A program made the translations under genes and the position numbers. From Pedobacter zeae (GTDB taxonomy: Bacteria > Bacteroidota > Bacteroidia > Sphingobacteriales > Sphingobacteriaceae): DNA of 64,000 bases. The notes beneath the pieces are model-generated. The model was not told where the DNA came from and did no database searches. It worked only from the letters and a program-made list of their open reading frames with translations. This document shows positions 34,835 to 44,179 of this stretch, one piece after another (the stretch's first letter is position 1; every line of letters begins with the position of its first letter). The stretch lies in the NCBI RefSeq assembly GCF_014196715.1, contig NZ_JACIEF010000001.1:1098872-1162871 (forward strand). The letters run 5' to 3'.

Positions 34835-36046
34835 ATGGCTAACAAGAAAAAATCTGCAATGAGTTTTATTATGATTACCCTCCTGATCGATTTTACAGGT
34901 TTTGGGATCATTATTCCGGTTTTACCAAAACTTATACAGGATTTTACCGGCGGCGGTTTTGGTCTGGCTGCTGAATATGGCGGCTGGCTTACGCTGGCAT
35001 ATGCATCGGTGCAGTTTATATTTTCGCCTATTATTGGTGCCATGAGCGATCGTTATGGCCGTCGCCCCGTGTTGTTAAGTTCGCTTTTCGGCCTGGGCAT
35101 CGATTATATTTTCCTGGCTTTTGCCCCTTCTATTATCTGGTTATTTGTTGGGCGGATTATTGCGGGTATTACCGGCGCAAGCTTTACCACGGCTCAGGCT
35201 TATATTGCCGACATTTCAGCACCTGAAAAGCGGGCACAGAATTTTGGCCTGGTAGGTGCTGCTTTTGGTGTAGGCTTTATTTTGGGCCCCGTGCTGGGTG
35301 GTGCTTTCAGTCATTTTGGTACCCGCGTGCCTTTTATGGTAGCAGCTGGATTATCGTTGATTAACTGGCTGTATGGTTATTTCATTTTACCCGAATCGTT
35401 ACCAGTAGAAAAACGCAGGGCCTTCGATTGGAAAAGGGCAAACCCGATCGGTTCATTGCGCAGTATAGGTAAATACCCGGCCTTATTGGGCTTAATGGCT
35501 ACCTTATTCTTATTGTATTTTGCCAGCCATTCGGTTCAAAGTAACTGGACCTTCTACACCATGGAAAAATTTAACTGGGATGCATCCTGGGTAGGTTATT
35601 CACTGGGTTTTGTAGGTTTGGTTATCGGTGTTGTGCAAGGTGGATTAATCCGGATAATTCTACCCAAGATTGGCGAAAAGAAAGCCGTTTATTTTGGTTT
35701 AATGCTGTACGTAATAGGTTTTGTGGCTTTCGCTTTTGCAACAAAGGGCTGGATGATGTTTGCCTTTATGCTTCCGTATGGTTTGGCTGGAATTGGCGGA
35801 CCGGCTATGCAGGGGTTAATTTCGAACCAGATCCCGGCAAATGCGCAAGGCGAAATGCAGGGTGTTTTAACGGGTTTACAGAGCCTGGCTGCTATTTTTG
35901 CACCCTGGGTTATGACACATATATTTGCTTATTTTATTGAAGGCCAGGCGCCTGTTTATTTTCCGGGTGCGCCATTTATATTGAGTGCGGTTTTAACGTT
36001 GATCGGTTTGTTTATCGCCTTCAGATCGTTGAAGAAATACCACTAG
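34835..36046 (+). CDS. MFS drug:H+ antiporter, TetA-like
   Basis: From the ATG at 34835 the 403-residue protein has 12 likely helices, the MFS motif [15 protein letters not shown] near 60 and the [17 protein letters not shown] segment near 110 typical of TetA(B/C)-type exporters, then [25 protein letters not shown]. These match the tetracycline/multidrug group. Whether it exports tetracycline cannot be told. It is divergent from gyrA with 270 bases between. Confidence 0.82.
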   Translation: MANKKKSAMSFIMITLLIDFTGFGIIIPVLPKLIQDFTGGGFGLAAEYGGWLTLAYASVQFIFSPIIGAMSDRYGRRPVLLSSLFGLGIDYIFLAFAPSIIWLFVGRIIAGITGASFTTAQAYIADISAPEKRAQNFGLVGAAFGVGFILGPVLGGAFSHFGTRVPFMVAAGLSLINWLYGYFILPESLPVEKRRAFDWKRANPIGSLRSIGKYPALLGLMATLFLLYFASHSVQSNWTFYTMEKFNWDASWVGYSLGFVGLVIGVVQGGLIRIILPKIGEKKAVYFGLMLYVIGFVAFAFATKGWMMFAFMLPYGLAGIGGPAMQGLISNQIPANAQGEMQGVLTGLQSLAAIFAPWVMTHIFAYFIEGQAPVYFPGAPFILSAVLTLIGLFIAFRSLKKYH

Positions 36047-36073
36047 CACAAATATCTTATTTCCCGCAGTCCC

Positions 36074-36250
36074 AAGAAGATCAGCGCAGATTAAAAAAGC
36101 GTTCAATCTGTGTTTTTTTGTGAAATCAGCGGGAGGTAAATAAGATTAGTCCTTATCAATTTGCCCACAGATTTAAGAAGATTAACGCAGACTTAAAAAA
36201 TGTACTCTTATCGCGTTTTCTGCGGAATCAGCGGGAGGTAAATGAGATTA
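36074..36250. repeat. Imperfect tandem duplication near the PhoH2 gene end
   Basis: Two related units of about 75 bp at 36074-36148 and 36175-36250 share AAGAAGAT, CGCAGA, TTAAAAAA and end with TCAGCGGGAGGTAAAT and AGATTA. They differ at several bases. They separate the TetA-like and PhoH2 genes and no terminator-like stem is seen in them. Confidence 0.65.
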
Positions 36251-36254
36251 AACT

Positions 36255-37607
36255 TTATAACAACTCGTTCGCCAGGTTGGCCAGCTCACTCCGCTCCCCT
36301 TTATGTAAGGTGATATGCGCATATAATGGATGATTTTTCGCATTTTCTATCAAATATGATAAACCATTACTTTCCGAGTCGAGGTAAGGCGTATCAATTT
36401 GGTAAATATCGCCGGTAAAGACAATTTTGGTATGTTCCCCTGCCCTCGAAATAATGGTTTTCACTTCGTGTGGGGTTAAATTCTGTGCTTCGTCTATAAT
36501 AAAGAAAATTTTGGTTAAAGTTCTGCCTCGGATAAAAGCCAAGGGCGCGATGGCAATCTTTTCAGTGGTAATTAATTCGTCTATTTTATCCGACATTTTA
36601 TCATCACCGGCGAATTGCTCTTTGATGAACCGCAGGTTATCCCATATAGGTGCCATAAAAGGATCTGTTTTCGATTTGGCATCACCCGGTAAGAAACCAA
36701 TGTCTTTATTGCTCAGCGAAACAATTGGCCGGGTAACATAGATCTGCCTGAAGTTTTTGCGCTGCTCTAAAGCACTTGCCAAAGCCAATAGCGTTTTACC
36801 TGTTCCGGCATTGCCCTGTATGCTCACCAGTTTAATGTTGGGATCGAGCAGCGCATGTATGGCAAAAGCCTGTTCAATATTTTTGGGTTTGATTTTAAAA
36901 ACGGGGCTGGTAGAAACTGCCGAAATGGTTTTTAAGCTGTTGTTATAAAATACGCTGGCATTTTTCCGTTTATTTTTTAAAATATAAAAATGGTTGGCAT
37001 TTTTTGCCGGCAATCCAATATCGTTGGCTGCCAAAAAAGGGTGTTGTTTCACCGCTTCGATTATTTCGGGCGAAAAATCGGTTAATTCTGTTTTACCGGC
37101 ATAAAGTTCATCTACATTTTTAATTTTTCCGGTTTCATAATCCTCGGCATTTAACGAAAGTGCTTTGGCCTTCAACCTTAAACAGATATCTTTTGAAACC
37201 AGTACCACATGTTTATGCGGATATTCGGCTTTTAAACTTAAGGCAGCATTTAAAATTTTATGGTCGATTTTACCTTTCCCGTATACTTCCTCGGCATTTA
37301 CTACCAGCTGATTTTCATTCAGGATTACCTTAAATTTACCAGAATTGGCTTTTTTTAATGGCGTCCAGTCGCTGATGAGTTTCTGCCGGGCCGTTTCATC
37401 TATTAAACGGATAAAGCTCCTGGCCTCAAAATTACGGGTATCGTTGCCGCTCTTAAAATTATCGAGCTCCTCAAGTACCTGGATCGGAATGGCTACATCA
37501 TGTTCGTGAAAATTGTTGATCGCATCATGATCATACAGGATTACGGAGGTATCTAAAACGAATATCTTTTTTAACGGACTGGAAATTAATTTACCTTTTT
37601 TGGCCAT
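36255..37607 (-). CDS. PhoH2: PIN-domain ribonuclease fused to PhoH ATPase/helicase
   Basis: The 450-residue protein has an N-terminal PIN domain (about 13-160) with acidic residues Asp19 (FVLDTSVIL), Glu46/Glu47 and Asp140, and a C-terminal PhoH domain (about 240-450) with Walker A GNAGTGKT at 265-272 and IIDEAQNLTPHEVKTI near 390. Known PhoH2 proteins unwind and cut RNA in an ATP-dependent manner. No upstream antitoxin-like gene (PhoAT) is seen at its 5' end; that region has the unusual unit at 37.7-38.1 kb instead. Confidence 0.9.
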   Translation of the reverse strand: MAKKGKLISSPLKKIFVLDTSVILYDHDAINNFHEHDVAIPIQVLEELDNFKSGNDTRNFEARSFIRLIDETARQKLISDWTPLKKANSGKFKVILNENQLVVNAEEVYGKGKIDHKILNAALSLKAEYPHKHVVLVSKDICLRLKAKALSLNAEDYETGKIKNVDELYAGKTELTDFSPEIIEAVKQHPFLAANDIGLPAKNANHFYILKNKRKNASVFYNNSLKTISAVSTSPVFKIKPKNIEQAFAIHALLDPNIKLVSIQGNAGTGKTLLALASALEQRKNFRQIYVTRPIVSLSNKDIGFLPGDAKSKTDPFMAPIWDNLRFIKEQFAGDDKMSDKIDELITTEKIAIAPLAFIRGRTLTKIFFIIDEAQNLTPHEVKTIISRAGEHTKIVFTGDIYQIDTPYLDSESNGLSYLIENAKNHPLYAHITLHKGERSELANLANELL

Positions 37608-37726
37608 TTGGTAAATTTAATATTTTAGTGATAAAATAAGGCAAATTGATCGAATGATCTTTTTTATTTAACCACAGATAACACGTGTGTATTTGGGCTT
37701 AAAAGCAGCATTATGCTCAGGGCAAA

Positions 37727-38134
37727 ATAAAAACGGGGACTTCTTCTTTCGATTCTTTCCCCGTTTTAACTTTAAAAACAACCGTGGTTGTATTTTAAAG
37801 CATCAAATCGTTTGTTACTTTGATCTTTCCGTTTTCGTTAGGTTTTGCAACTTTTACGATCCGTGAAAATTTATTTCCAACTCTTCCATTCGTAAACTTC
37901 TTAGTTTTCCATAAGCTCTGTCTGGGCCTTTTCGATTTTCTTATCTTCCGACCTTGCGGTGGCAATGTATATTCTTAATCGGTTTAACCCTTTCAGAAAT
38001 CAATCGTTTTCCCTGTAAACATTCCGAAACAATTTCCCTTTCGGTTCTTTATCTCTTTTGGATTGCTTTATCAGAATTCAAAGTACTTCGTATTTGATAT
38101 GATCTAATTTAGAACGAAAAGCTTCATTTGTCAA
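37727..38134 (-). other. Transcribed-looking unit: decayed small gene or non-coding RNA
   Basis: The 790-base gap between PhoH2 and the FUSC gene holds a minus-strand unit that ends in a good intrinsic terminator (AAACGGGGA and TCCCCGTTT at 37731-37766, T run on the minus strand) preceded by a shorter hairpin ACAACC/GGTTGT at 37778-37791. Reading from a TTG at 38132-38134, one frame of 77 codons (MTNEAFRSKLDHIKYEVL at the start) is broken by two in-frame TGA codons (codons 19 and 45) and ends at 37901. A +1 frame then continues with NGRVGNKFSRIVKVAKPNEN and KVTNDLML before a stop at 37795. TTGACA at 38129-38134 and TAAATT 17 bases later could instead be a promoter for a structured RNA. I see no RNase P, tmRNA or SRP RNA signatures. 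The 38135-38398 remainder is A+T-rich and otherwise empty. Confidence 0.35.
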
Positions 38135-38398
38135 GTGAAATGTAAAGGTTTTTATAAACAAAGTTATTCACTTAAAAACGTTGGTTATCAACATTTTATA
38201 TTTCTTAAATAGGTATTTGCATAGCGCTTTAAGCATGTTGGCCATGGTTATTAACAATTGGCCGGTATTTACTTATAAACAATTATTATTGTTTTGTTAA
38301 TCAGTTGTTTACCGATTTTCTGCTTAAAAATTTAAAAAAAGCAAAAAACTTAATTTTAATCGCAACAAAAAAAATAGCTATTATGTTATTTTTGTAAT

Positions 38399-40558
38399 AT
38401 GCAGATCAGGCAACCCATTAGAAATATACAGGACTTTTTATTGAGTACGTACTTTGCCGACGGTCTCCGTATTACTATTGGTGTGCTGCTCCCCTCTTTA
38501 ATTCTTGCCCAGTTTGGTATGTTAAAATATGGGATGACCTTGTCGCTCGGCGCTTTATGCGTAAGTGTGGTCGATACCCCGGGTCCGATGGTACACCGCA
38601 GGAATGCGATGCTCATTACCACTGCTTTAATTTTTACCTTTTCTATGATCACGGGTTTAACCAATAAAAACCATTTTTTTATCGGATTTTTGTTGGCCAT
38701 ATCGAGCTTTGTTTTTTCGATGTTTTACATCTATGGTGTCAGGGCGGCAGCGGTAGGTACTGCGGTGCTGTTAATCATGGTATTAAGTATTGATGACATC
38801 AGGCCCTGGCAAGAAGTATTGTTATCTGCGTTTATGGTACTGGTGGGTAGCCTTTGGTATACCGGTTTAAGCTATTTTGTTTACCGCTTGCGACCTTTCC
38901 GTCTTGTACAGCAATCCTTAAGTGATTCTATTATAGAGGTTGCAGAGTTTTTACGCGAGAAAGCCAAATTTTATCATCAGAACAACAACTACGATAAAAC
39001 CTATACCGAACTGTTACAGCTTCAGGTTTCCGTTCATGAAAAACAGGATGCTGTGCGCGAATTACTGTTCAGGACACGCGAGATCGTAAGGGATTCGACA
39101 CCAGAAGGACGTTTTCTTTTATTGGTGTTTGTAGATATGGTTGACCTGTTTGAGCAGGTAATGTCTACCTATTATAACTACCAGCAGCTGCACGATCAGT
39201 TTGATAAGGCAGGGATTTTATCTGACTATGAAATGGCTATTAAACGGATTTCTTATGCACTGGATGATATAGCCTTTGCTTTAAAAAGTGGTAGAACGCC
39301 AGTTATTTCGAAACGTTTGCTGATCGAAATTGAACGGTTGAAGATCAAAATCAATAACCTGGAGAAAAATAACGAAAACCAGGAATACAATACCCTGGGT
39401 ATTATTGCACTGAAGAACATTGAGGTTAACATCGAAAATATCCTTGCCAGGGTAAAAACCATTTTCAGTTATTTTAAGGTAAGGAACAGTAAGGAAATCC
39501 GTCAGGCGGAAGTAGATACCGAGAAATTTATCACCAGGCAGAAGTTCGATTTTAAACTGTTTACCGAGAATTTAACTTACAGTTCTTCAACTTTCAGGCA
39601 TTCGTTAAGAGTTGCTGTGGTTATGCTTTTGGGTTTTGTGGTATCACAGCTCCTTAATTTTTCGCATAGTTACTGGATTCTGCTTACCATCCTGGTGATC
39701 TCAAAACCAGGATTCAGTTTAACCAAAGAGCGTAATTACCAACGCTTAATCGGCACTACCATAGGCGCATTTATCGGTATGGGCGTGGTAACATATGTAA
39801 ATGATAAAAACACGCTGTTTGTAATCCTGTTGATCTGCATGATCGGTTGTTATAGTTTCCAGCGGAAGAACTATGTGGTAAGTGTACTTTTTATGACCCC
39901 CTATATCCTGATCCTCTTTGATTTTTTGGGTATGGGAACCATTGCCCTGGCCCGAGAAAGGATTTACGATACCTTTATTGGTTCTGGGATTGCGTTGCTG
40001 GCCAGTTACTCGCTATTCCCAACCTGGGAGCATGAGAAACTTAAAGAAGCCATGCTCGATATCCTGAAGGCCAATAAAGCATATTACGAACAGGTAACTA
40101 AATTATATTTCGAAAAGAACTATAACCGCACAGAATATAAGCTGGCCCGGAAAGAGGTTTATGTAAGTACTGCCAATTTAGCCTCGTTATTTCAACGGAT
40201 GTTCTCTGAACCTAAAAGCAAACAATTGTTTATTGAAGAAGTGCACCAGTTTACGGCACTTAGCCATTTGTTGTCTTCTTATGTTGCAACGCTTTCGCTT
40301 TACAATAAGGAACATCAATTTATCTTCGAAAGTTTCGATGCCTTAAAACCGGTTGCCAATAACACCAATTATTTGTTAGATGCTGCAATAGACAATTTGG
40401 AGCAAGGAACCGGCGCAATTGACCATGTGCCACTCATCCGGTTAAATGATAAGGGCTTAGCGATAAAAAAAGGTGAAGATTTGGTTCCGGAACAATTCGA
40501 TCTTATCCAAAAGGTAGCTTACGATATCTACAAACTCTCGGTAAAAATTAAGATTTAA
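38399..40558 (+). CDS. FUSC-family (YccS/YhfK-like) inner-membrane protein
   Basis: The 719-residue protein has an N-terminal block of about six helices (DGLRITIGVLLPSLILAQFG, NAMLITTALIFTFSMITG, AVGTAVLLIMVLSI), a long cytosolic coiled-coil-rich stretch (about 160-390), then a second block (RHSLRVAVVMLLGFVVSQLL, ILLTILVISKPGFSLTKERNYQRLIGTTIGAFIGMG). The KPGFSLTKxRxxxRxxGTxxG motif is the FUSC signature of fusaric-acid-resistance-like transporters. Likely an efflux protein for aromatic acids; substrate unknown. It has a long A+T-rich upstream region. Confidence 0.85.
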   Translation: MQIRQPIRNIQDFLLSTYFADGLRITIGVLLPSLILAQFGMLKYGMTLSLGALCVSVVDTPGPMVHRRNAMLITTALIFTFSMITGLTNKNHFFIGFLLAISSFVFSMFYIYGVRAAAVGTAVLLIMVLSIDDIRPWQEVLLSAFMVLVGSLWYTGLSYFVYRLRPFRLVQQSLSDSIIEVAEFLREKAKFYHQNNNYDKTYTELLQLQVSVHEKQDAVRELLFRTREIVRDSTPEGRFLLLVFVDMVDLFEQVMSTYYNYQQLHDQFDKAGILSDYEMAIKRISYALDDIAFALKSGRTPVISKRLLIEIERLKIKINNLEKNNENQEYNTLGIIALKNIEVNIENILARVKTIFSYFKVRNSKEIRQAEVDTEKFITRQKFDFKLFTENLTYSSSTFRHSLRVAVVMLLGFVVSQLLNFSHSYWILLTILVISKPGFSLTKERNYQRLIGTTIGAFIGMGVVTYVNDKNTLFVILLICMIGCYSFQRKNYVVSVLFMTPYILILFDFLGMGTIALARERIYDTFIGSGIALLASYSLFPTWEHEKLKEAMLDILKANKAYYEQVTKLYFEKNYNRTEYKLARKEVYVSTANLASLFQRMFSEPKSKQLFIEEVHQFTALSHLLSSYVATLSLYNKEHQFIFESFDALKPVANNTNYLLDAAIDNLEQGTGAIDHVPLIRLNDKGLAIKKGEDLVPEQFDLIQKVAYDIYKLSVKIKI

Positions 40559-40683
40559 TTTAAAAAATTGATCTTGTAGTAGCTTCCCTGGTTACGATTT
40601 CTAATGCGAAGTGGGTTTTGGGGAACAAACCCTGTTAAAACAAAGGCGGGCATAAATTGTTAATTAGGGATATTAAAAAATTT

Positions 40684-41094
40684 ATGGAAAAGCTATATAC
40701 CGCTGAAGTTACAGCTATTGGAGGAAGAGATGGGCATATTAAATCGAGCGATGGAATTTTAGATTTCGATTTAAGAAAGCCAAAGGAACTTGGCGGACAG
40801 GGAGGTGCCACCAATCCGGAAGAATTATTTGCTGCTGCCTGGGGACCATGTTATCTAGGGGCGCTGGCTAGTGTAGCAGAGCGCGAAGGTGTGGATGTTA
40901 GTGAAGCTAATGTGAAAGTATTGGTTTCCTTTAACAGAGATGGTAATGCTTTTGTACTCTCTGCAGATTTAGATGTTCACATTCCGGGCATTTCGCATGA
41001 GGAAGCACAGCTTTTGGCTGATAAAGCACATCGGGCATGCCCCTATTCTAAAGCTACAAAAGGAAATATTGAAACAAGGGTAACTGCAGTATAA
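40684..41094 (+). CDS. ohr: Organic hydroperoxide resistance protein, OsmC/Ohr family
   Basis: Thiol peroxidase that reduces organic hydroperoxides. Using the ATG at 40684 the 136-residue protein has the Ohr hallmarks: TAIGGRDGHIKSSDG with Arg15, ATNPEELFAAAWGPCYLGAL with peroxidatic Cys56, and HRACPYSKATKGNIE with resolving Cys119. The frame is open 9 codons upstream without support. No MarR-type OhrR gene is adjacent. A bidirectional terminator lies between it and bioB. Confidence 0.9.
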   Translation: MEKLYTAEVTAIGGRDGHIKSSDGILDFDLRKPKELGGQGGATNPEELFAAAWGPCYLGALASVAEREGVDVSEANVKVLVSFNRDGNAFVLSADLDVHIPGISHEEAQLLADKAHRACPYSKATKGNIETRVTAV

Positions 41095-41227
41095 ACAGGT
41101 TAGTTATTTTCTTGTTAAGGCGAGGTCAGATGTTACCATCTGACTCTAAAATAGATGATAAAACAGGACTTGATTTGGTGTCAGTTGGAAACAACTGACA
41201 TCACGAATAAAAAGAAAGAATGATAAT

Positions 41228-41258
41228 AAAAAATCCCGGTTAAGCCGGGATTTTTTTA
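41228..41258. terminator. Bidirectional intrinsic terminator, ohr/bioB
   Basis: AAATCCCGG at 41231-41239 pairs with CCGGGATTT at 41245-41253 around TTAAG, flanked by an A run and a T run, so it serves both convergent genes. Confidence 0.88.
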
Positions 41259-41293
41259 TTTATTATACGGGCACACTAAAATTATACTCCCGG

Positions 41294-42295
41294 TTAAACA
41301 GCTTCTTCTTTAATCCTTGTGTTTTCAGGACGGCCATTTTTGAAAGCCTCGCGGGTTTTTAAACCCAATAGTTCAAACATGGCCATATCATCTGTAAATG
41401 CAGGATTTGGTGTAGTTAATAATTTGTCGCCTGCAAAAATAGAACTTGCGCCGGCCATAAAGCAAAATGCCTGCTCTAAGGTACTCATTTCATTTCTGCC
41501 TGCTGACAAACGTACCACCGAGTTTGGCATTACAATACGTGCGGTGGCAATCATTCTCACCATATCCCAGATCGGAACCCGCGGCTGGTTTTCTAAAGGT
41601 GTACCTTTTACCGGAACCAAAGCATTAACCGGAACCGATTCAGGATGTTTCTCCATGTTCGATAAGGTCTGCAACATCGACACACGATCTTCTACCGTTT
41701 CGCCTAAACCGATAATACCTCCGCTGCAAACGGTTAATTTTGCTTTACGGACATTTTTAATGGTATTTAAACGATCATCGTAGGTTCTGGTCGAAATAAT
41801 ACGTTTGTAATCATCTTCAGATGTATCGATGTTATGGTTATAGGCATATAAGCCGGCATCAGCCAAACGCTGTGCCTGATTTTCGGTAAGCATACCCAAA
41901 GTACAGCAAACTTCCATATCCATATCGTTCACAGCCTTAACCATTTCAATAACACGGTCAAAATCGCGGTTATCGCGTACTTCGCGCCAGGCTGCACCCA
42001 TACACAAACGTGATGCACCGCCTTCTTTAGCCTTAACAGCAGCACTAACTACCTGGCTAACCTGCATTAAAGGCTGTACTTCTAAATCGGTATGGTAACG
42101 GGCAGCTTGCGGGCAATAGGAACAATCCTCTGCACAACCTCCGGTTTTTATAGAGATCAATGAACTAACCTGAACTTCATTGTAATCTTTATTTTCCCTG
42201 TGGATAGTAGCGGCTTCGTAAACCAGATCCAAAAATGGTCTGTTATAAATTTCGTATATTTCTTCTTTTGTCCAATCGTGTCTGGTTGTTTGCAT
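41294..42295 (-). CDS. bioB: Biotin synthase
   Basis: Radical SAM enzyme that inserts sulfur into dethiobiotin. The 333-residue protein has the CxxxCxxC motif Cys54, Cys58, Cys61 ([10 protein letters not shown]), then [49 protein letters not shown], and [10 protein letters not shown]. These and the length leave no doubt. No other bio genes are in the window. Likely monocistronic, with mgtE upstream on the same strand by 102 bases. Confidence 0.97.
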   Translation of the reverse strand: MQTTRHDWTKEEIYEIYNRPFLDLVYEAATIHRENKDYNEVQVSSLISIKTGGCAEDCSYCPQAARYHTDLEVQPLMQVSQVVSAAVKAKEGGASRLCMGAAWREVRDNRDFDRVIEMVKAVNDMDMEVCCTLGMLTENQAQRLADAGLYAYNHNIDTSEDDYKRIISTRTYDDRLNTIKNVRKAKLTVCSGGIIGLGETVEDRVSMLQTLSNMEKHPESVPVNALVPVKGTPLENQPRVPIWDMVRMIATARIVMPNSVVRLSAGRNEMSTLEQAFCFMAGASSIFAGDKLLTTPNPAFTDDMAMFELLGLKTREAFKNGRPENTRIKEEAV

Positions 42296-42397
42296 GTGGA
42301 TCAGATTTAATTTTATTCGTCTTAGTTTAATTCGCAGGCCGCCTATTCAGTTTTTCAGATATAGAATCCCGAATTCACAAAACCGGGCAGGTCCTGA

Positions 42398-43747
42398 TTA
42401 TAATAAAAGTTTACTGGCCAACCCTAAAATCAAGAGGAAGCCAAAAACGTCGGTAAAAGTAGTAATAATTATAGATGATGCAATGGCAGGATCTATACCT
42501 ACACGTTTTAAAATAAGTGGAATACCGGCCCCTGTAATACCCGCAATGATCAGATTACCCGTCATAGCCAGGAAGATAACCAATCCAAGCATTGGATTTC
42601 CATCAAAAAAGAAGGCAAAAATAAATACGATTAATCCGTTAGCGGCGCCATTAATTAAACCAACTGTAAATTCTTTTAAAACTGTTCTGTAAGCTTGTTT
42701 ATCTGTTAAATCGTAAAGTGAGATACGCCTCACCGTTACAGCAAGCGCCTGGGTGGCTGCATTTCCGCCCATGCCGGCAATAATGGTCATATAGGCAGCC
42801 AACGAAGGAATCAATTTAATGGTTGGATCGAAATAACGCACCACCGATGAAGCTAAAAAAGCGGTACCCAGGTTGATAATCAGCCATGGTAAACGCGATT
42901 TTACGGCTTCTATCCAGTTACCGCTTAATTCCTCATCTTCTGATACCCCTGAAATTTTGAGGATATCCTCAGTGCTTTCCGCCTCAATTACATCGATCAC
43001 ATCGTCGAAAGTTACCCTTCCCAATAATTTCTGGTGTTCATCTATTACCGGAATACTGGTTAAATTATATTGAGAAATCAGGTTGGCTACTTCTTCCTGG
43101 TCGGTATCAGGATGAACATAAACGGCATCTATTTTAACCAATTCGGTTATTTTGGCATTGTGTTTTGCCTTAATGATGTCTTTTAACGAAACAATGCCTT
43201 TGAAAACTTCCTCGTCATCTACCACATAAATGGTATAAAACTCTTCCATTTCCTCACTTTGACGGATAATTTCGTCAATTGCATCTTTTTTGGTCAGGTT
43301 GATGTTTACACAGATCAGCTCTGTATTCATCAAACCACCGGCCGTTTTTTCGTCGTAGGTTAAAAGGTTCCTGATTTCTGAGGCATGATCTTCGGTAAGG
43401 TCTTCCAGGATTTCGTTCTGCTCATGATCTTCCAGTTGCGAAATAATATCGGTTGCATCATCATAATCCAGCTCCTCAACAATTTCGGTACGTTTATCGG
43501 GATGAAGCTCAAAGAGTAAATCTTCCGGATGCGATTCTTCATCCATTTCCGAAATGATCTCCGAAGCTATCTCTGCAGGAAGTAAGTTTATAATGTGCCG
43601 TTGTTCGGATTTATCCAAACGTTCGAACAAAATCGCAATTTCTGAAGCATGGTATTCCTCTAAAACTGCCTTTAAAGTTTCATCACCAGCTAAAATTGCA
43701 TTTTTAACCTTGAGTACGTCGCTTTTATCTATTTCGAATGACTGCAT
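42398..43747 (-). CDS. mgtE: Magnesium transporter MgtE
   Basis: Mg2+ channel gated by internal Mg2+. The 449-residue protein has an N-terminal helical superfamily domain (about 1-130), two CBS domains (about 135-260; TYDEKTAGGLMNTELICVN), then five membrane helices with GMGGNAATQALAVTVRRI, the pore motif, near 325. The acidic residues in the N-domain fit its Mg2+ sensor role. Second Mg2+ transport gene in the window after corA. Confidence 0.95.
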   Translation of the reverse strand: MQSFEIDKSDVLKVKNAILAGDETLKAVLEEYHASEIAILFERLDKSEQRHIINLLPAEIASEIISEMDEESHPEDLLFELHPDKRTEIVEELDYDDATDIISQLEDHEQNEILEDLTEDHASEIRNLLTYDEKTAGGLMNTELICVNINLTKKDAIDEIIRQSEEMEEFYTIYVVDDEEVFKGIVSLKDIIKAKHNAKITELVKIDAVYVHPDTDQEEVANLISQYNLTSIPVIDEHQKLLGRVTFDDVIDVIEAESTEDILKISGVSEDEELSGNWIEAVKSRLPWLIINLGTAFLASSVVRYFDPTIKLIPSLAAYMTIIAGMGGNAATQALAVTVRRISLYDLTDKQAYRTVLKEFTVGLINGAANGLIVFIFAFFFDGNPMLGLVIFLAMTGNLIIAGITGAGIPLILKRVGIDPAIASSIIITTFTDVFGFLLILGLASKLLL

Positions 43748-44179
43748 CTATAACCTAACCAAAACGTCCTAAAGCCATAAATATAATTAAAAATTGATTT
43801 TAAAACCCCTTAAAATTTATTCTAATCTTTTTATTTATCCTATTGAATAGTAATTATTCATTTAGAATCAGATAACCAGCTTACGGTGGTTAAGATTAAA
43901 CCGATGAATAGCAAGGGATTAGTATCCACATTAACTTGAATTATCATTCTGTAAAGCGGAGATAAAAATATTCGGGTTTGTGGCAAAATGATTGGAAATC
44001 AGCTGAGGGGTTTACTGCTGTGTAACAGTTAGAGATTACAGGGTAACCTCTTTTAACTCCCGGTACAATACCCTGCACCAAAAGCGGCCAAAAGAATAAA
44101 ATTAAACCATATGTAAAATGCATGATGCAAGATGGGGCTTTCTGATAGAAAAACTTAAATTAGGAATCAAATTATACCC
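43748..44179. other. 432-base gap between mgtE and the serine hydrolase
   Basis: A+T-rich, divergent promoter region for mgtE and the serine hydrolase gene. No coding frame, repeat or RNA signature seen. Confidence 0.5.

Noticed and set aside
37727..38134. Selenoprotein with two in-frame TGA codons
   Set aside because: No SECIS-like element, selenocysteine machinery or family match was seen, and a frameshift would also be needed; decay or RNA is simpler.
38152..38281. Replication origin
   Set aside because: Boxes match imperfectly, and no dnaA, dnaN or skew evidence is available in the window; kept only as a weak finding.
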